7,214 nucleotides of DNA from Synechococcaceae cyanobacterium (GCA_947460085.1 CANHGA010000103.1:1-7214); one strand, 5' to 3'; numbered from the stretch's first letter, positions 1 through 5,778 are shown. Numbers and translations are program-made. The notes: a model not told the origin generated them from the letters alone.

Positions 1-193
1 ACTCAGCAAACTGCATCCGGGCGGCACCCGGGGCCGCGATCGTGATGGTGGAACCCATCTCGACATAGGCGTACCAGATCAGGGCGAGCTGATCTTCAGC
101 GCTGAGAAGGCGGAATCGGGCCGTGATGGCGGGGACCACATCGGCCGAGAGGGTGTCCGGAAAAATCTGGGTGGCCTTCTCAAGCGTGAACAT
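1..193 (-). CDS. ocp: Orange carotenoid protein family, N-terminal domain (partial, cut by left window edge)
   Basis: The reverse complement from the ATG at 193-191 reads 64 codons without a stop and runs off the left edge. The protein matches the start of the OCP N-terminal carotenoid-binding domain: FPDTLSADVVPAITARF, then SAEDQLALIWYAYVEMG, then TITIAAPGAARMQFAE. Trp40 and Tyr43 correspond to Trp41 and Tyr44 of Synechocystis OCP; Tyr44 contacts the carotenoid ring. OCP binds a ketocarotenoid, is activated by blue-green light, and quenches phycobilisome energy. An AAAAGG stretch lies 9 bases before the ATG. The gene is divergent from hoxE, 197 bp away. Only the first part of the N-terminal domain is present, so a stand-alone helical carotenoid protein (HCP), which lacks the C-terminal sensor domain, cannot be excluded. 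Family assignment is firm; full-length OCP is inferred. Confidence 0.87.
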   Translation of the reverse strand, partial: MFTLEKATQIFPDTLSADVVPAITARFRLLSAEDQLALIWYAYVEMGSTITIAAPGAARMQFAE

Positions 194-206
194 CGGGCAG
201 TGCCTT

Positions 207-235
207 TTGTTAAGGAGTTTGACGGAGCCTAGGAT
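207..235 (+). promoter_or_regulatory. Candidate promoter for the hox operon (weak match)
   Basis: TTGTTA (207-212) and TAGGAT (230-235) are separated by 17 bp, each matching four of six positions of the sigma-70 consensus. A start near 242 would give hoxE a leader of about 150 bases holding the repeats described separately. Long leaders are known for cyanobacterial hox operons. The match is weak and could be chance. Confidence 0.25.
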
Positions 236-259
236 AGGGCCGGCGAAGCCAAACCCCAA
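231..259 (-). promoter_or_regulatory. Candidate promoter for ocp (weak match)
   Basis: On the minus strand TTGGGG (259-254) and TATCCT (236-231) are 17 bp apart. The -10-like box overlaps the -10-like box of the rightward candidate by five bases, so the two promoters could not easily be occupied together. The -35 match is poor (three of six). Confidence 0.2.
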
Positions 260-268
260 CATGCTTCA

Positions 269-304
269 ATGCCGCCCCTTTGCGGCATGGGGCAAATGCG
301 CCGC
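269..304. repeat. GC-rich inverted repeat with a competing third arm in the hoxE leader region
   Basis: ATGCCGC (269-275) and GCGGCAT (282-288) form a perfect 7-bp stem with a 6-base loop. A third element ATGCGCCGC (296-304) can pair with the same middle arm, with one bulged G, giving two mutually exclusive hairpins. No T-run follows, so it is not a classic terminator. It could be an operator or a leader RNA structure; function is unknown. Confidence 0.55.
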
Positions 305-345
305 GGGGGTGAAGCTGCCACACCCAGCAAGGCTTTTTAACTTGA

Positions 346-385
346 AGCCAAAGACCGCAGCGCCCAGCCAAAGACTGCCGCGCTC
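346..385. repeat. 20-bp imperfect tandem repeat just upstream of hoxE
   Basis: AGCCAAAGACCGCAGCGCCC (346-365) is followed directly by AGCCAAAGACTGCCGCGCTC (366-385), 17 of 20 identical. The second copy ends 5 bases before the hoxE ATG and takes the place where a ribosome binding site would be expected. The two-turn spacing suits a pair of regulator sites on one DNA face, but no regulator is identified. Confidence 0.6.
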
Positions 386-390
386 TGAAC

Positions 391-891
391 ATGCCAGGGC
401 TCCCGGGGATTAGGGCTTCAGATCACGACTTAGCCAGGCGCTTCGCCAACGATCTCGACAGCCAGGGGTCCAACCCCGATGGGCTGATCGAAATCTTGAA
501 TCGCAGCCAGGCCATCGATGGCTATTTGAATCCCACCCATCTGCGCCAAATCGCAAGGCATCTGCACCTGCCCGACAGCCGGGTTTGGGGAACGGCCAGT
601 TTTTATCACCTGTTTCACTTTGTCCCGCCGCCCCCGCACAGCTGCCTGATCTGTACGGGCACGGCTTGCTTTGTCAAAGGAGCTGGTCCATTGCTCAAGC
701 AGCTGCAGCTGGATGGGGTGACCCAACGCCTCAACCAGAAGGGCATTGAACTCGGCACGGTGCGCTGCATCGGCACCTGCGGCGGCGCCCCGCTCGCCGT
801 CATCGACGGCAGGGTCTGCAATCACCAGAGCGCCCAAACAGTGCTGGAAAAGCTGGCGGGGCTGGAAAACCTTGCCGAGCTAGAGCCGTGA
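391..891 (+). CDS. hoxE: Bidirectional hydrogenase diaphorase subunit HoxE
   Basis: HoxE is the NuoE-like [2Fe-2S] subunit of the HoxEFU diaphorase module of the cyanobacterial group 3d [NiFe] hydrogenase, in the cytoplasm or loosely at membranes. The 166-residue protein has the NuoE helical region (GLIEILNRSQAIDGYL at about 31-46, then SRVWGTASFYHLF at 63-75), followed by the thioredoxin-fold cluster ligands Cys88, Cys93 (CTGTAC) and Cys126, Cys130 (CIGTC). Length is close to the usual 160-173. ATG 391 is the only good start: the frame has a stop at 343-345 and no ATG, GTG or TTG between. No Shine-Dalgarno is visible; the bases before the ATG belong to the tandem repeat. It is the first gene of the operon, and its stop overlaps the hoxF start by 4 bp. 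Confidence 0.95.
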   Translation: MPGLPGIRASDHDLARRFANDLDSQGSNPDGLIEILNRSQAIDGYLNPTHLRQIARHLHLPDSRVWGTASFYHLFHFVPPPPHSCLICTGTACFVKGAGPLLKQLQLDGVTQRLNQKGIELGTVRCIGTCGGAPLAVIDGRVCNHQSAQTVLEKLAGLENLAELEP

Positions 892-2477
892 GCCCAGCTG
901 CCATAACCGGAAAGCCGCCGATCTGCCTACGGCTCTGCACCGCAGCCGGTTGCCGCAACTGCGGTAGCGAGGAGCGTCGGATCGCCTTCGACGGGGCCAT
1001 CAGCCTTACCGGCCTCAACAGCAACATCAGGGTCAAAGGGGTGGGCTGCCTGGGCCCCTGTGGCGAGGGACCGGTGCTGGCCATCGATGGCGCCACCCCC
1101 AGGCTCTACGGAGCACTCCAACCCTGCCCTGCCGGGCAACTGGCCGAGGGCCTGGCAGCGGCGGCGGCCGCAAACGACCTGGAGAACTGGAGCCCCCCAG
1201 GCTCCCGGGCGATCGACCTCAACCATCCCTTCTTCCGCCTGCAACGGCGCTGGGTGCTGAAGAACTGCGGTCAAATCGATCCGGAATCGATCGAGGAAGC
1301 CCTCCAAGCCGGTGCTTACCAACAGTTGGACCAGGTGCTGCACCACGGCACCCCCCAAGCGGTGGTGGTGGCGGTCAGCAGCAGCGGCCTGCGGGGGCGC
1401 GGGGGCGCGGGCTACCCCACAGGCCTCAAATGGACGGCCGTAGCCAGCCAGCCAACTGGAGAAAAGCTGGTGGTGTGCAACGCCGATGAGGGCGACCCCG
1501 GGGCCTTCATGAACCGCACCGTGATGGAAGGGGATCCCCATCGCCTGTTGGAGGGCATGGCGATCGCGGCCTATGCCGTGGGGGCAAGCCGGGGCTTCAT
1601 TTATGTGCGGGCCGAATATCCCCTCGCCATCAACCGGCTACGCCATGCCATCGGCCAGGCGGAGCAGGAAGGCTGGCTGGGGGCTTCGGTCCAGGGCAGC
1701 GATTTCGGCTTCCAGCTGGAACTCCGCATTGGGGCCGGGGCCTACGTCTGCGGGGAAGAAACAGCCCTGATCCACTCGATCGAGGGCAAGCGGGGGGTGC
1801 CCAGGCCCCGGCCGCCCTACCCCGCCGAACGGGGCGTGTTTGGCCTCCCCACCCTGATCAACAACGTGGAGACCTTCGCCAACGTGCCGGTTCTCCTAGC
1901 CCTGGGCGCCGACGCCTACGCCGGAGGCACCAAGGTGTTCTCACTCACGGGCCAGGTGCGCCGCTGCGGCGTGGTCGAAGTGCCCTTGGGTCGCAGTCTG
2001 CGCAGCATCGTCGAGACCATGGGCGATGGGGCGCCTGAGGGCCACAGCATCAAGGCCGTGCTGACCGGGGGCCCATCGGGGGGCTGCGTACCGGCCGCCA
2101 AGCTCGACACCCCGGTTGATTACGACAGCCTCAAAGCCCTCGGCACGATCATGGGCTCCGGCGGCATGGTGGTGCTCGACGACTCCACCAACCTGGTGGA
2201 GATTGCCGCCTTCTTCATGGACTTCAGCCGTGAAGAGTCCTGCGGCAAGTGCGTGCCCTGCAGGGCAGGCACCGTGCAGCTGCACGGAATGCTGCAAAAA
2301 ATTCTGGATCGTCGGGCTGGCCCCAGCGATCTGGCCCAGCTGGAAAGCCTCTGCCAGATGGTGCGCGATACCAGCCTCTGCGGCCTGGGCCAAAGCGCCC
2401 CCAAGCCCGTGCTCAGCACCCTGCGCCATTTCCCCGGCGACTACCAAGCCCTGCTAGCGCCGGAGGCCTGCCCGTGA
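888..2477 (+). CDS. hoxF: Bidirectional hydrogenase diaphorase subunit HoxF (NADH/FMN-binding)
   Basis: HoxF carries the NAD(P)H and FMN sites of the diaphorase and exchanges electrons with HoxE and HoxU. The 529-residue protein has an N-terminal [2Fe-2S] thioredoxin-like domain with Cys17, Cys22 and Cys54, Cys58, then a NuoF domain. The NuoF part shows the glycine-rich nucleotide loop GLRGRGGAGYPTGLKW (167-182), the FMN-site segment CNADEGDPGAF (197-207), GAGAYVCGEETALIHSIEG (282-300) and the [4Fe-4S] ligands Cys452, Cys455, Cys458 (SCGKCVPC) and Cys498 (SLCGLG). The GTG start at 888 lies in a GTGA overlap with the hoxE stop, suggesting translational coupling; the upstream Shine-Dalgarno is weak. 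Length is near the usual 530. Cys13 and Cys25 lie close to the first cluster and are not among its four expected ligands. An exact HIP1 octamer lies at 1560-1567. Confidence 0.96.
   Translation: MSPAAITGKPPICLRLCTAAGCRNCGSEERRIAFDGAISLTGLNSNIRVKGVGCLGPCGEGPVLAIDGATPRLYGALQPCPAGQLAEGLAAAAAANDLENWSPPGSRAIDLNHPFFRLQRRWVLKNCGQIDPESIEEALQAGAYQQLDQVLHHGTPQAVVVAVSSSGLRGRGGAGYPTGLKWTAVASQPTGEKLVVCNADEGDPGAFMNRTVMEGDPHRLLEGMAIAAYAVGASRGFIYVRAEYPLAINRLRHAIGQAEQEGWLGASVQGSDFGFQLELRIGAGAYVCGEETALIHSIEGKRGVPRPRPPYPAERGVFGLPTLINNVETFANVPVLLALGADAYAGGTKVFSLTGQVRRCGVVEVPLGRSLRSIVETMGDGAPEGHSIKAVLTGGPSGGCVPAAKLDTPVDYDSLKALGTIMGSGGMVVLDDSTNLVEIAAFFMDFSREESCGKCVPCRAGTVQLHGMLQKILDRRAGPSDLAQLESLCQMVRDTSLCGLGQSAPKPVLSTLRHFPGDYQALLAPEACP
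2462..2466 (+). promoter_or_regulatory. Ribosome binding site of hoxU
   Basis: GGAGG sits 7 bases before the GTG at 2474, inside the 3' end of hoxF. It fixes the hoxU start at this GTG; the frame is open further upstream, but that part overlaps hoxF and has no family similarity. Confidence 0.8.
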
Positions 2478-3157
2478 GTGCCTGCTCCCTCCAGATCGAT
2501 GGCCAGCCCGTCGCCATCGAATCCGGCGCCACCTTGCTCGACGCCGCCCGGACAGCCGGCGTGGTGATCCCCACCCTCTGTTTTCTTGCGGGCCTCTCCC
2601 CGGTGGCCGCCTGCCGGCTGTGCCTGGTGGAGATCGAAGGGAGCGAGCCCCTAGCGCCAGCCTGCATCACCCCCGCCCAGGAGGGGATGGTGGTGCACAC
2701 CGCAACGCTGCGGCTGCAGGACATCCGCCGCACCGTGGTTGAACTGTTGTTCACCGAAGGCAACCACATCTGCAGCGTCTGTGTTGCCCATGGCCATTGC
2801 GAACTGCAAAACCTGGCGGTGGCCGTGGGGATGGACCACAGCCGACTGCCCTATCGCTACCCCACACGAGGGGTTGATCTCTCCCACCCGCTGTTCGGAC
2901 TCGACCACAACCGCTGCATCCTCTGCACCCGCTGCGTGCGCGTCTGCGACGAAGTGGAAGGGGCCCATGTGTGGGACGTGGGCTGGCGGGGTGAGCACTG
3001 CCGGCTCATCGCCGGGATGGATGAGCCCTGGGGGGCCGTGGAGGCCTGCACCCACTGCGGCAAGTGCCTCGAGGTGTGCCCCACGGGCGCCCTGTTTGCC
3101 AAGGGTGCCTCCAGCGGGGACCACCAGCAGTCCCCATGGAACCCACCAACCCGATGA
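2474..3157 (+). CDS. hoxU: Bidirectional hydrogenase diaphorase subunit HoxU
   Basis: HoxU is the NuoG-N-terminal-like iron-sulfur subunit that links the HoxEF diaphorase to the HoxYH hydrogenase. The 227-residue protein has a plant-type [2Fe-2S] ferredoxin domain (Cys36, Cys47, Cys50, Cys64), a NuoG His-Cys cluster motif (His98, Cys100, Cys103, Cys109 in NHICSVCVAHGHC), and two [4Fe-4S] motifs: Cys148, Cys151, Cys154, Cys158, and Cys192, Cys195, Cys198, Cys202 followed by PTGALF. The GTG start overlaps the hoxF stop by 4 bp and has a strong GGAGG. After the last cluster only about 20 residues remain (GASSGDHQQSPWNPPTR at the end), a proline-rich tail that does not resemble the hydrophobic end I expect for this family. 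The stop overlaps the hoxY start (ATGA). Confidence 0.95.
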   Translation: MSACSLQIDGQPVAIESGATLLDAARTAGVVIPTLCFLAGLSPVAACRLCLVEIEGSEPLAPACITPAQEGMVVHTATLRLQDIRRTVVELLFTEGNHICSVCVAHGHCELQNLAVAVGMDHSRLPYRYPTRGVDLSHPLFGLDHNRCILCTRCVRVCDEVEGAHVWDVGWRGEHCRLIAGMDEPWGAVEACTHCGKCLEVCPTGALFAKGASSGDHQQSPWNPPTR

Positions 3158-3741
3158 CCCCCAAGGATCCGCCCCTCCCCCTCACCCGGCCCCCGGCGAA
3201 GAAGCGCCTGGCCACGGTGTGGCTGACGGGCTGCTCGGGGTGCCACATGTCCTTTTTGGATCTGGATGAGTGGCTGTTTGAGCTAGCCGACCTCGCCGAC
3301 ATCGTCTACAGCCCGGTGGCCTCCGACTGCAAGACCTACCCCAACGCTGTGGACATCTGCCTGGTGGAGGGTGGGGTTGGCACCAGCGACAACCTGCGGT
3401 TGATTCGTCAGGTGAGGCAACGCACCCGGGTGCTGATCGCCTTCGGCGACTGCGCCATCACGGCGAACGTGCCCGGCATGCGCAACAACCTGGGGGGCAT
3501 CGATGCGGTGCTGGGCAGCGCCTATGGCGCCACGGCCCAGGTCTTCAGCCAGCTCCCCGAGGATTCGGGCCCCGTGCCGAAGCTCCTCGACCAGGTGCTG
3601 CCAGTGCATGAGCTGGTGCCGGTGGATCTCTACCTACCGGGCTGTCCGCCCTCGGCCAGCCGCATCCCGGCCGCCCTAGAACCCCTGCTGCACGATCTGC
3701 GGCCCGAGCTCAGCGGGTCCGAGCTGATCCGTTTTGGTTAA
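3154..3741 (+). CDS. hoxY: [NiFe] hydrogenase small subunit HoxY
   Basis: HoxY is the small subunit of the hydrogenase module and holds the proximal [4Fe-4S] cluster that passes electrons from the NiFe site to HoxU. The 195-residue protein shows TGCSGCHMSFLDLDEW (25-40) with ligands Cys27 and Cys30, then FGDCA (Cys100) and LPGCPPS (Cys164). This compact form without a twin-arginine signal and without medial and distal cluster ligands is typical of cytoplasmic group 3 enzymes. The ATG at 3154 overlaps the hoxU stop in ATGA; an in-frame ATG at 3136 would add six residues, and neither has a strong ribosome binding site. The N-terminus before KKRLATVWLTG is proline-rich and somewhat longer than in Synechocystis HoxY (about 182 residues). 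Confidence 0.95.
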   Translation: MTPKDPPLPLTRPPAKKRLATVWLTGCSGCHMSFLDLDEWLFELADLADIVYSPVASDCKTYPNAVDICLVEGGVGTSDNLRLIRQVRQRTRVLIAFGDCAITANVPGMRNNLGGIDAVLGSAYGATAQVFSQLPEDSGPVPKLLDQVLPVHELVPVDLYLPGCPPSASRIPAALEPLLHDLRPELSGSELIRFG

Positions 3742-3746
3742 GGGGA
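3741..3746 (+). promoter_or_regulatory. Ribosome binding site of hoxH
   Basis: AGGGGA, beginning on the last base of the hoxY stop codon, lies 8 bases before ATG 3755. It favours this ATG over an in-frame TTG at 3734 that overlaps the end of hoxY. Confidence 0.7.
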
Positions 3747-3754
3747 TCCCACCG

Positions 3755-5272
3755 ATGGCCGATTCCCCGGATGGCACGCCGGATGGCACGCCGGATGGCA
3801 CCACAGGGGCAAGTAACGGCAGCCACCGCACGATCACGATCGACCCGGTGACCCGCATCGAGGGCCACGCCAAGATCTCCATCCACCTCGATGGCACAGG
3901 AGCCGTCGAAACAGCCAGATTTCACGTGGTGGAATTTCGGGGCTTTGAGCGCTTTTGCGAGGGAAGGCCCTTCCCCGAGATGGCCGCCATCACCGCCCGA
4001 ATCTGCGGCATCTGTCCGGTGAGCCATCTGCTGGCAGCGGCCAAAACCGGCGACAAGCTCCTGGGCATCACCATCCCGCCAACGGCCGAAAAACTCAGGC
4101 GACTGATGAATCTGGCCCAAATCATCCAGTCCCATGCGCTGTCGTTTTTCCACCTCAGCAGCCCCGACTTCCTGCTGGGTTGGGATAGCGATCCGGCCAA
4201 GCGCAATCTGTTCGGCCTGATGGCAGCCGATCCAGATCTGGCCCGCTCCGGCATCCGCTTGCGCCAATTTGGCCAATCGGTGATCGAGGTGCTGGGGGGG
4301 CGCAAGATCCATCCGGCCTGGGTTGTGCCGGGGGGGGTCCGCAGCCCCCTAAGCCCCGCCGGCCGCGATCAACTTCTGGCCGGCCTGCCGGAGGCTTTCG
4401 CCATTGCCCAGCGGGGTCTGGCCCTGTTCAAGCAACTTCTCGATACAAAACTGGGCGAAGAGCTGGAGGTGTTTGGCAACTTCCCCTCCCTGTTTATGGG
4501 TTTGGTGGGCGCGGACGGCCACTGGGAGCACTACGGCATCCAGGGGAATGGCCGCGCATCAGGGGGGCTGCGGATCATGGCCAGTGATGGATCCCTGATC
4601 GCCGATGGTCTGCGGGAAGACGACTACGCCTCCTTCATCGCCGAAGCCGTGGAGCCCTGGAGCTACCTCAAATTCCCCTACATCACGGCCCTAGGCCCCG
4701 AGGCTGGCCGCTACCGGGTGGGGCCCCTGGCCCGGCTCAACATCTGCGAAACCATCGGCACCGAGCAAGCCGATAGGGAACTCCTGGAGTTGCGCCAGCG
4801 CGGGGGACAGGTGGTGACGGCCTCATTCCTATATCACCTCGCACGCCTCATTGAGATCTTGGCTTGCCTCGAGCAGATGGAGCAGTTGCTTGCCAATCCC
4901 GAGATCTGCGATCCCCACGTGCGGGCAAGGGCGAGCCTGACTGCCCATGAAGCCGTGGGGGTCAGCGAAGCCCCCCGGGGCACCCTGTTCCATCACTACC
5001 GGGTGGATAGCAATGGCCTGATCGAAAAGGTGAACCTGATCATCGCCACGGGTCAGAACAACAGTGCCATGAACCACACCATCACCCAAATTGCTCGCCA
5101 TTACCTCAGCAATGGCAACCTCTCCGAGGCCTTACTGAACCGGGTGGAAGCGGGCATCCGCTGTTTTGACCCCTGCCTCTCCTGCTCCACCCATGCCGCC
5201 GGCCAAATGCCCCTCCAAGTCCAACTGATCGGAGCCGATGGCGGCCTGCTCCAGGAACGGTTCCGGGGATGA
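3755..5272 (+). CDS. hoxH: [NiFe] hydrogenase large subunit HoxH
   Basis: HoxH holds the NiFe(CN)2CO active site for reversible H2 oxidation and proton reduction. The protein is 505 residues. The conserved N-terminal box is TIDPVTRIEGHAKI (28-41, Glu36). Nickel ligands are Cys84 and Cys87 in RICGICPVSH, and Cys474 and Cys477 in DPCLSCSTH. Cleavage after His480 by HoxW would remove a 25-residue peptide starting AAGQMPLQVQ. Before the conserved start there is an extra hydrophilic segment of about 25 residues with three PDGT repeats, coded by a 12-bp minisatellite. Runs of seven G (4294-4300) and eight G (4330-4337) occur in frame at Gly-Gly codons. The start is ATG 3755, with AGGGGA 8 bases before it; the gene follows hoxY after 13 bp, the only gap in the operon. 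The stop overlaps the first possible hoxW start. Confidence 0.97.
   Translation: MADSPDGTPDGTPDGTTGASNGSHRTITIDPVTRIEGHAKISIHLDGTGAVETARFHVVEFRGFERFCEGRPFPEMAAITARICGICPVSHLLAAAKTGDKLLGITIPPTAEKLRRLMNLAQIIQSHALSFFHLSSPDFLLGWDSDPAKRNLFGLMAADPDLARSGIRLRQFGQSVIEVLGGRKIHPAWVVPGGVRSPLSPAGRDQLLAGLPEAFAIAQRGLALFKQLLDTKLGEELEVFGNFPSLFMGLVGADGHWEHYGIQGNGRASGGLRIMASDGSLIADGLREDDYASFIAEAVEPWSYLKFPYITALGPEAGRYRVGPLARLNICETIGTEQADRELLELRQRGGQVVTASFLYHLARLIEILACLEQMEQLLANPEICDPHVRARASLTAHEAVGVSEAPRGTLFHHYRVDSNGLIEKVNLIIATGQNNSAMNHTITQIARHYLSNGNLSEALLNRVEAGIRCFDPCLSCSTHAAGQMPLQVQLIGADGGLLQERFRG
3767..3802 (+). repeat. Three-copy 12-bp tandem repeat in the 5' end of hoxH
   Basis: The unit CCGGATGGCACG occurs at 3767-3778 and 3779-3790, and a third copy at 3791-3802 differs only in its last base. 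Because the unit is 12 bp, copy changes keep the frame; it codes for PDGT-type tetrapeptides in a segment ahead of the conserved HoxH domain. Confidence 0.85.
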
Positions 5273-5299
5273 AACCGGTTGCGGGGATGAAGCCGCTGC
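5264..5299 (+). repeat. 18-bp imperfect tandem duplication covering the hoxH end and hoxW start
   Basis: CGGGGATGAAACCGGTTG (5264-5281) is followed by CGGGGATGAAGCCGCTGC (5282-5299), 14 of 18 identical. Each copy contains an in-frame hoxW ATG preceded by CGGGG, so hoxW has two start candidates six codons apart. Confidence 0.6.
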
Positions 5300-5778
5300 T
5301 GCTGATTGGCTACGGCAACCCCCTGCGCCAGGACGACGGCCTGGGCTGGCACATCGCCATGGCCATCGAGGCTTTGGGCCTACCCGGCCTCCAGGTGCTG
5401 GCTGCCCAGCAGCTCACCCTCGAGCTGGCTGCCCCCATGGCATTGGCAGAAGCGGTGGTGTTTGTGGATGCCGCCTATGGGAAGTCCGCCGCGAACGGCT
5501 CGGCCCAAGCGAACGAACCCCTAGCCCTCCAGCCTTTACCAGCCGGGGCCAAGGCTCCCAATCCAGGCCCCCAGACCTGGAGCCACCAGCTGACGCCCCA
5601 GGCGTTGCTGGTCCTGGCGGGCGAGCTCTATGGCCACCAACCTGCAGCCCTGCAGCTGCTGGTGCCCGCCCAGTGGGACGGCCATGGCGAAGGCTTCTCT
5701 CCCGAAGCTGCCGCGGTGCTGCCCACGGCCATGGCGCTGCTGGTGGCGTGGGCAGGCGGGGGAAGCCGCCGTGCATGA
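5269..5778 (+). CDS. hoxW: HoxH-specific C-terminal maturation endopeptidase HoxW
   Basis: HoxW is the nickel-dependent check-point protease (HybD/HyaD/HoxW family) that removes the C-terminal peptide of HoxH after nickel insertion. From ATG 5269 it is 169 residues. The family motif LLIGYGNPLRQDDGLG (11-26) holds Asp22-Asp23, with Asp23 at the position of HybD Glu16. VVFVDAA gives Asp67 (HybD Asp62) and SHQLTPQALL gives His106 (HybD His93). Between the last two lies a long Ala/Pro/Gly-rich loop (about 72-104). Near the C-terminus DGHGEGFSPEAA is typical of this group. The ATG overlaps the hoxH stop in ATGA; a second in-frame ATG at 5287, in a duplicated copy of the start region, gives 163 residues and also keeps the whole domain. 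The 3' end overlaps hypA by 8 bp. Confidence 0.92.
   Translation: MKPVAGMKPLLLIGYGNPLRQDDGLGWHIAMAIEALGLPGLQVLAAQQLTLELAAPMALAEAVVFVDAAYGKSAANGSAQANEPLALQPLPAGAKAPNPGPQTWSHQLTPQALLVLAGELYGHQPAALQLLVPAQWDGHGEGFSPEAAAVLPTAMALLVAWAGGGSRRA
5758..5765 (+). promoter_or_regulatory. Ribosome binding site of hypA
   Basis: GGGGGAAG within the end of hoxW lies 5 bases before the GTG at 5771. It supports this GTG, which is also the only start that gives the obligatory Met-His-Glu N-terminus. Confidence 0.55.

Larger units (their letters stand above)
194..390. promoter_or_regulatory. Divergent intergenic region between ocp and hoxE
   Basis: This 197-bp non-coding stretch must hold the promoters of both ocp (leftward) and the hox-hyp operon (rightward). 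It contains weak promoter-like boxes near 207-259, a GC-rich inverted repeat at 269-288 with a third arm at 296-304, a short inverted repeat GGCTT/AAGCC at 331-349 around an AT-rich core, and a 20-bp tandem repeat at 346-385. A small open frame starting at ATG 261 overlaps the hoxE start and has no recognisable product or ribosome binding site. I see no clear NtcA-type GTA-N8-TAC site. In Synechocystis the hox promoter is controlled by LexA and AbrB-like proteins, but no site for either can be assigned here by eye. Confidence 0.75.

Noticed and set aside
269..288. Rho-independent terminator at the GC-rich inverted repeat
   Set aside because: There is no T-run on either strand after the stem, and the flanking genes are divergent, so no terminator is expected.
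261..413. Small plus-strand open frame (ATG 261, about 50 codons) in the ocp-hoxE intergenic region
   Set aside because: It overlaps the hoxE start, has no Shine-Dalgarno, crosses the tandem repeat and hairpin, and its product resembles nothing known to me.
927..1541. 204-codon minus-strand open frame inside hoxF
   Set aside because: High-GC codon bias in hoxF leaves the opposite strand open; the HoxF frame is certain and the antisense product shows no domain.
2249..2473. Upstream extension of the hoxU frame by 75 codons
   Set aside because: It lies wholly inside hoxF, has no family similarity, and the GTG at 2474 has a strong GGAGG at proper spacing.
3064..3153. Upstream extension of the hoxY frame by 30 codons
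   Set aside because: It overlaps the cluster-binding end of hoxU; the ATGA overlap start at 3154 already gives a full-length HoxY.
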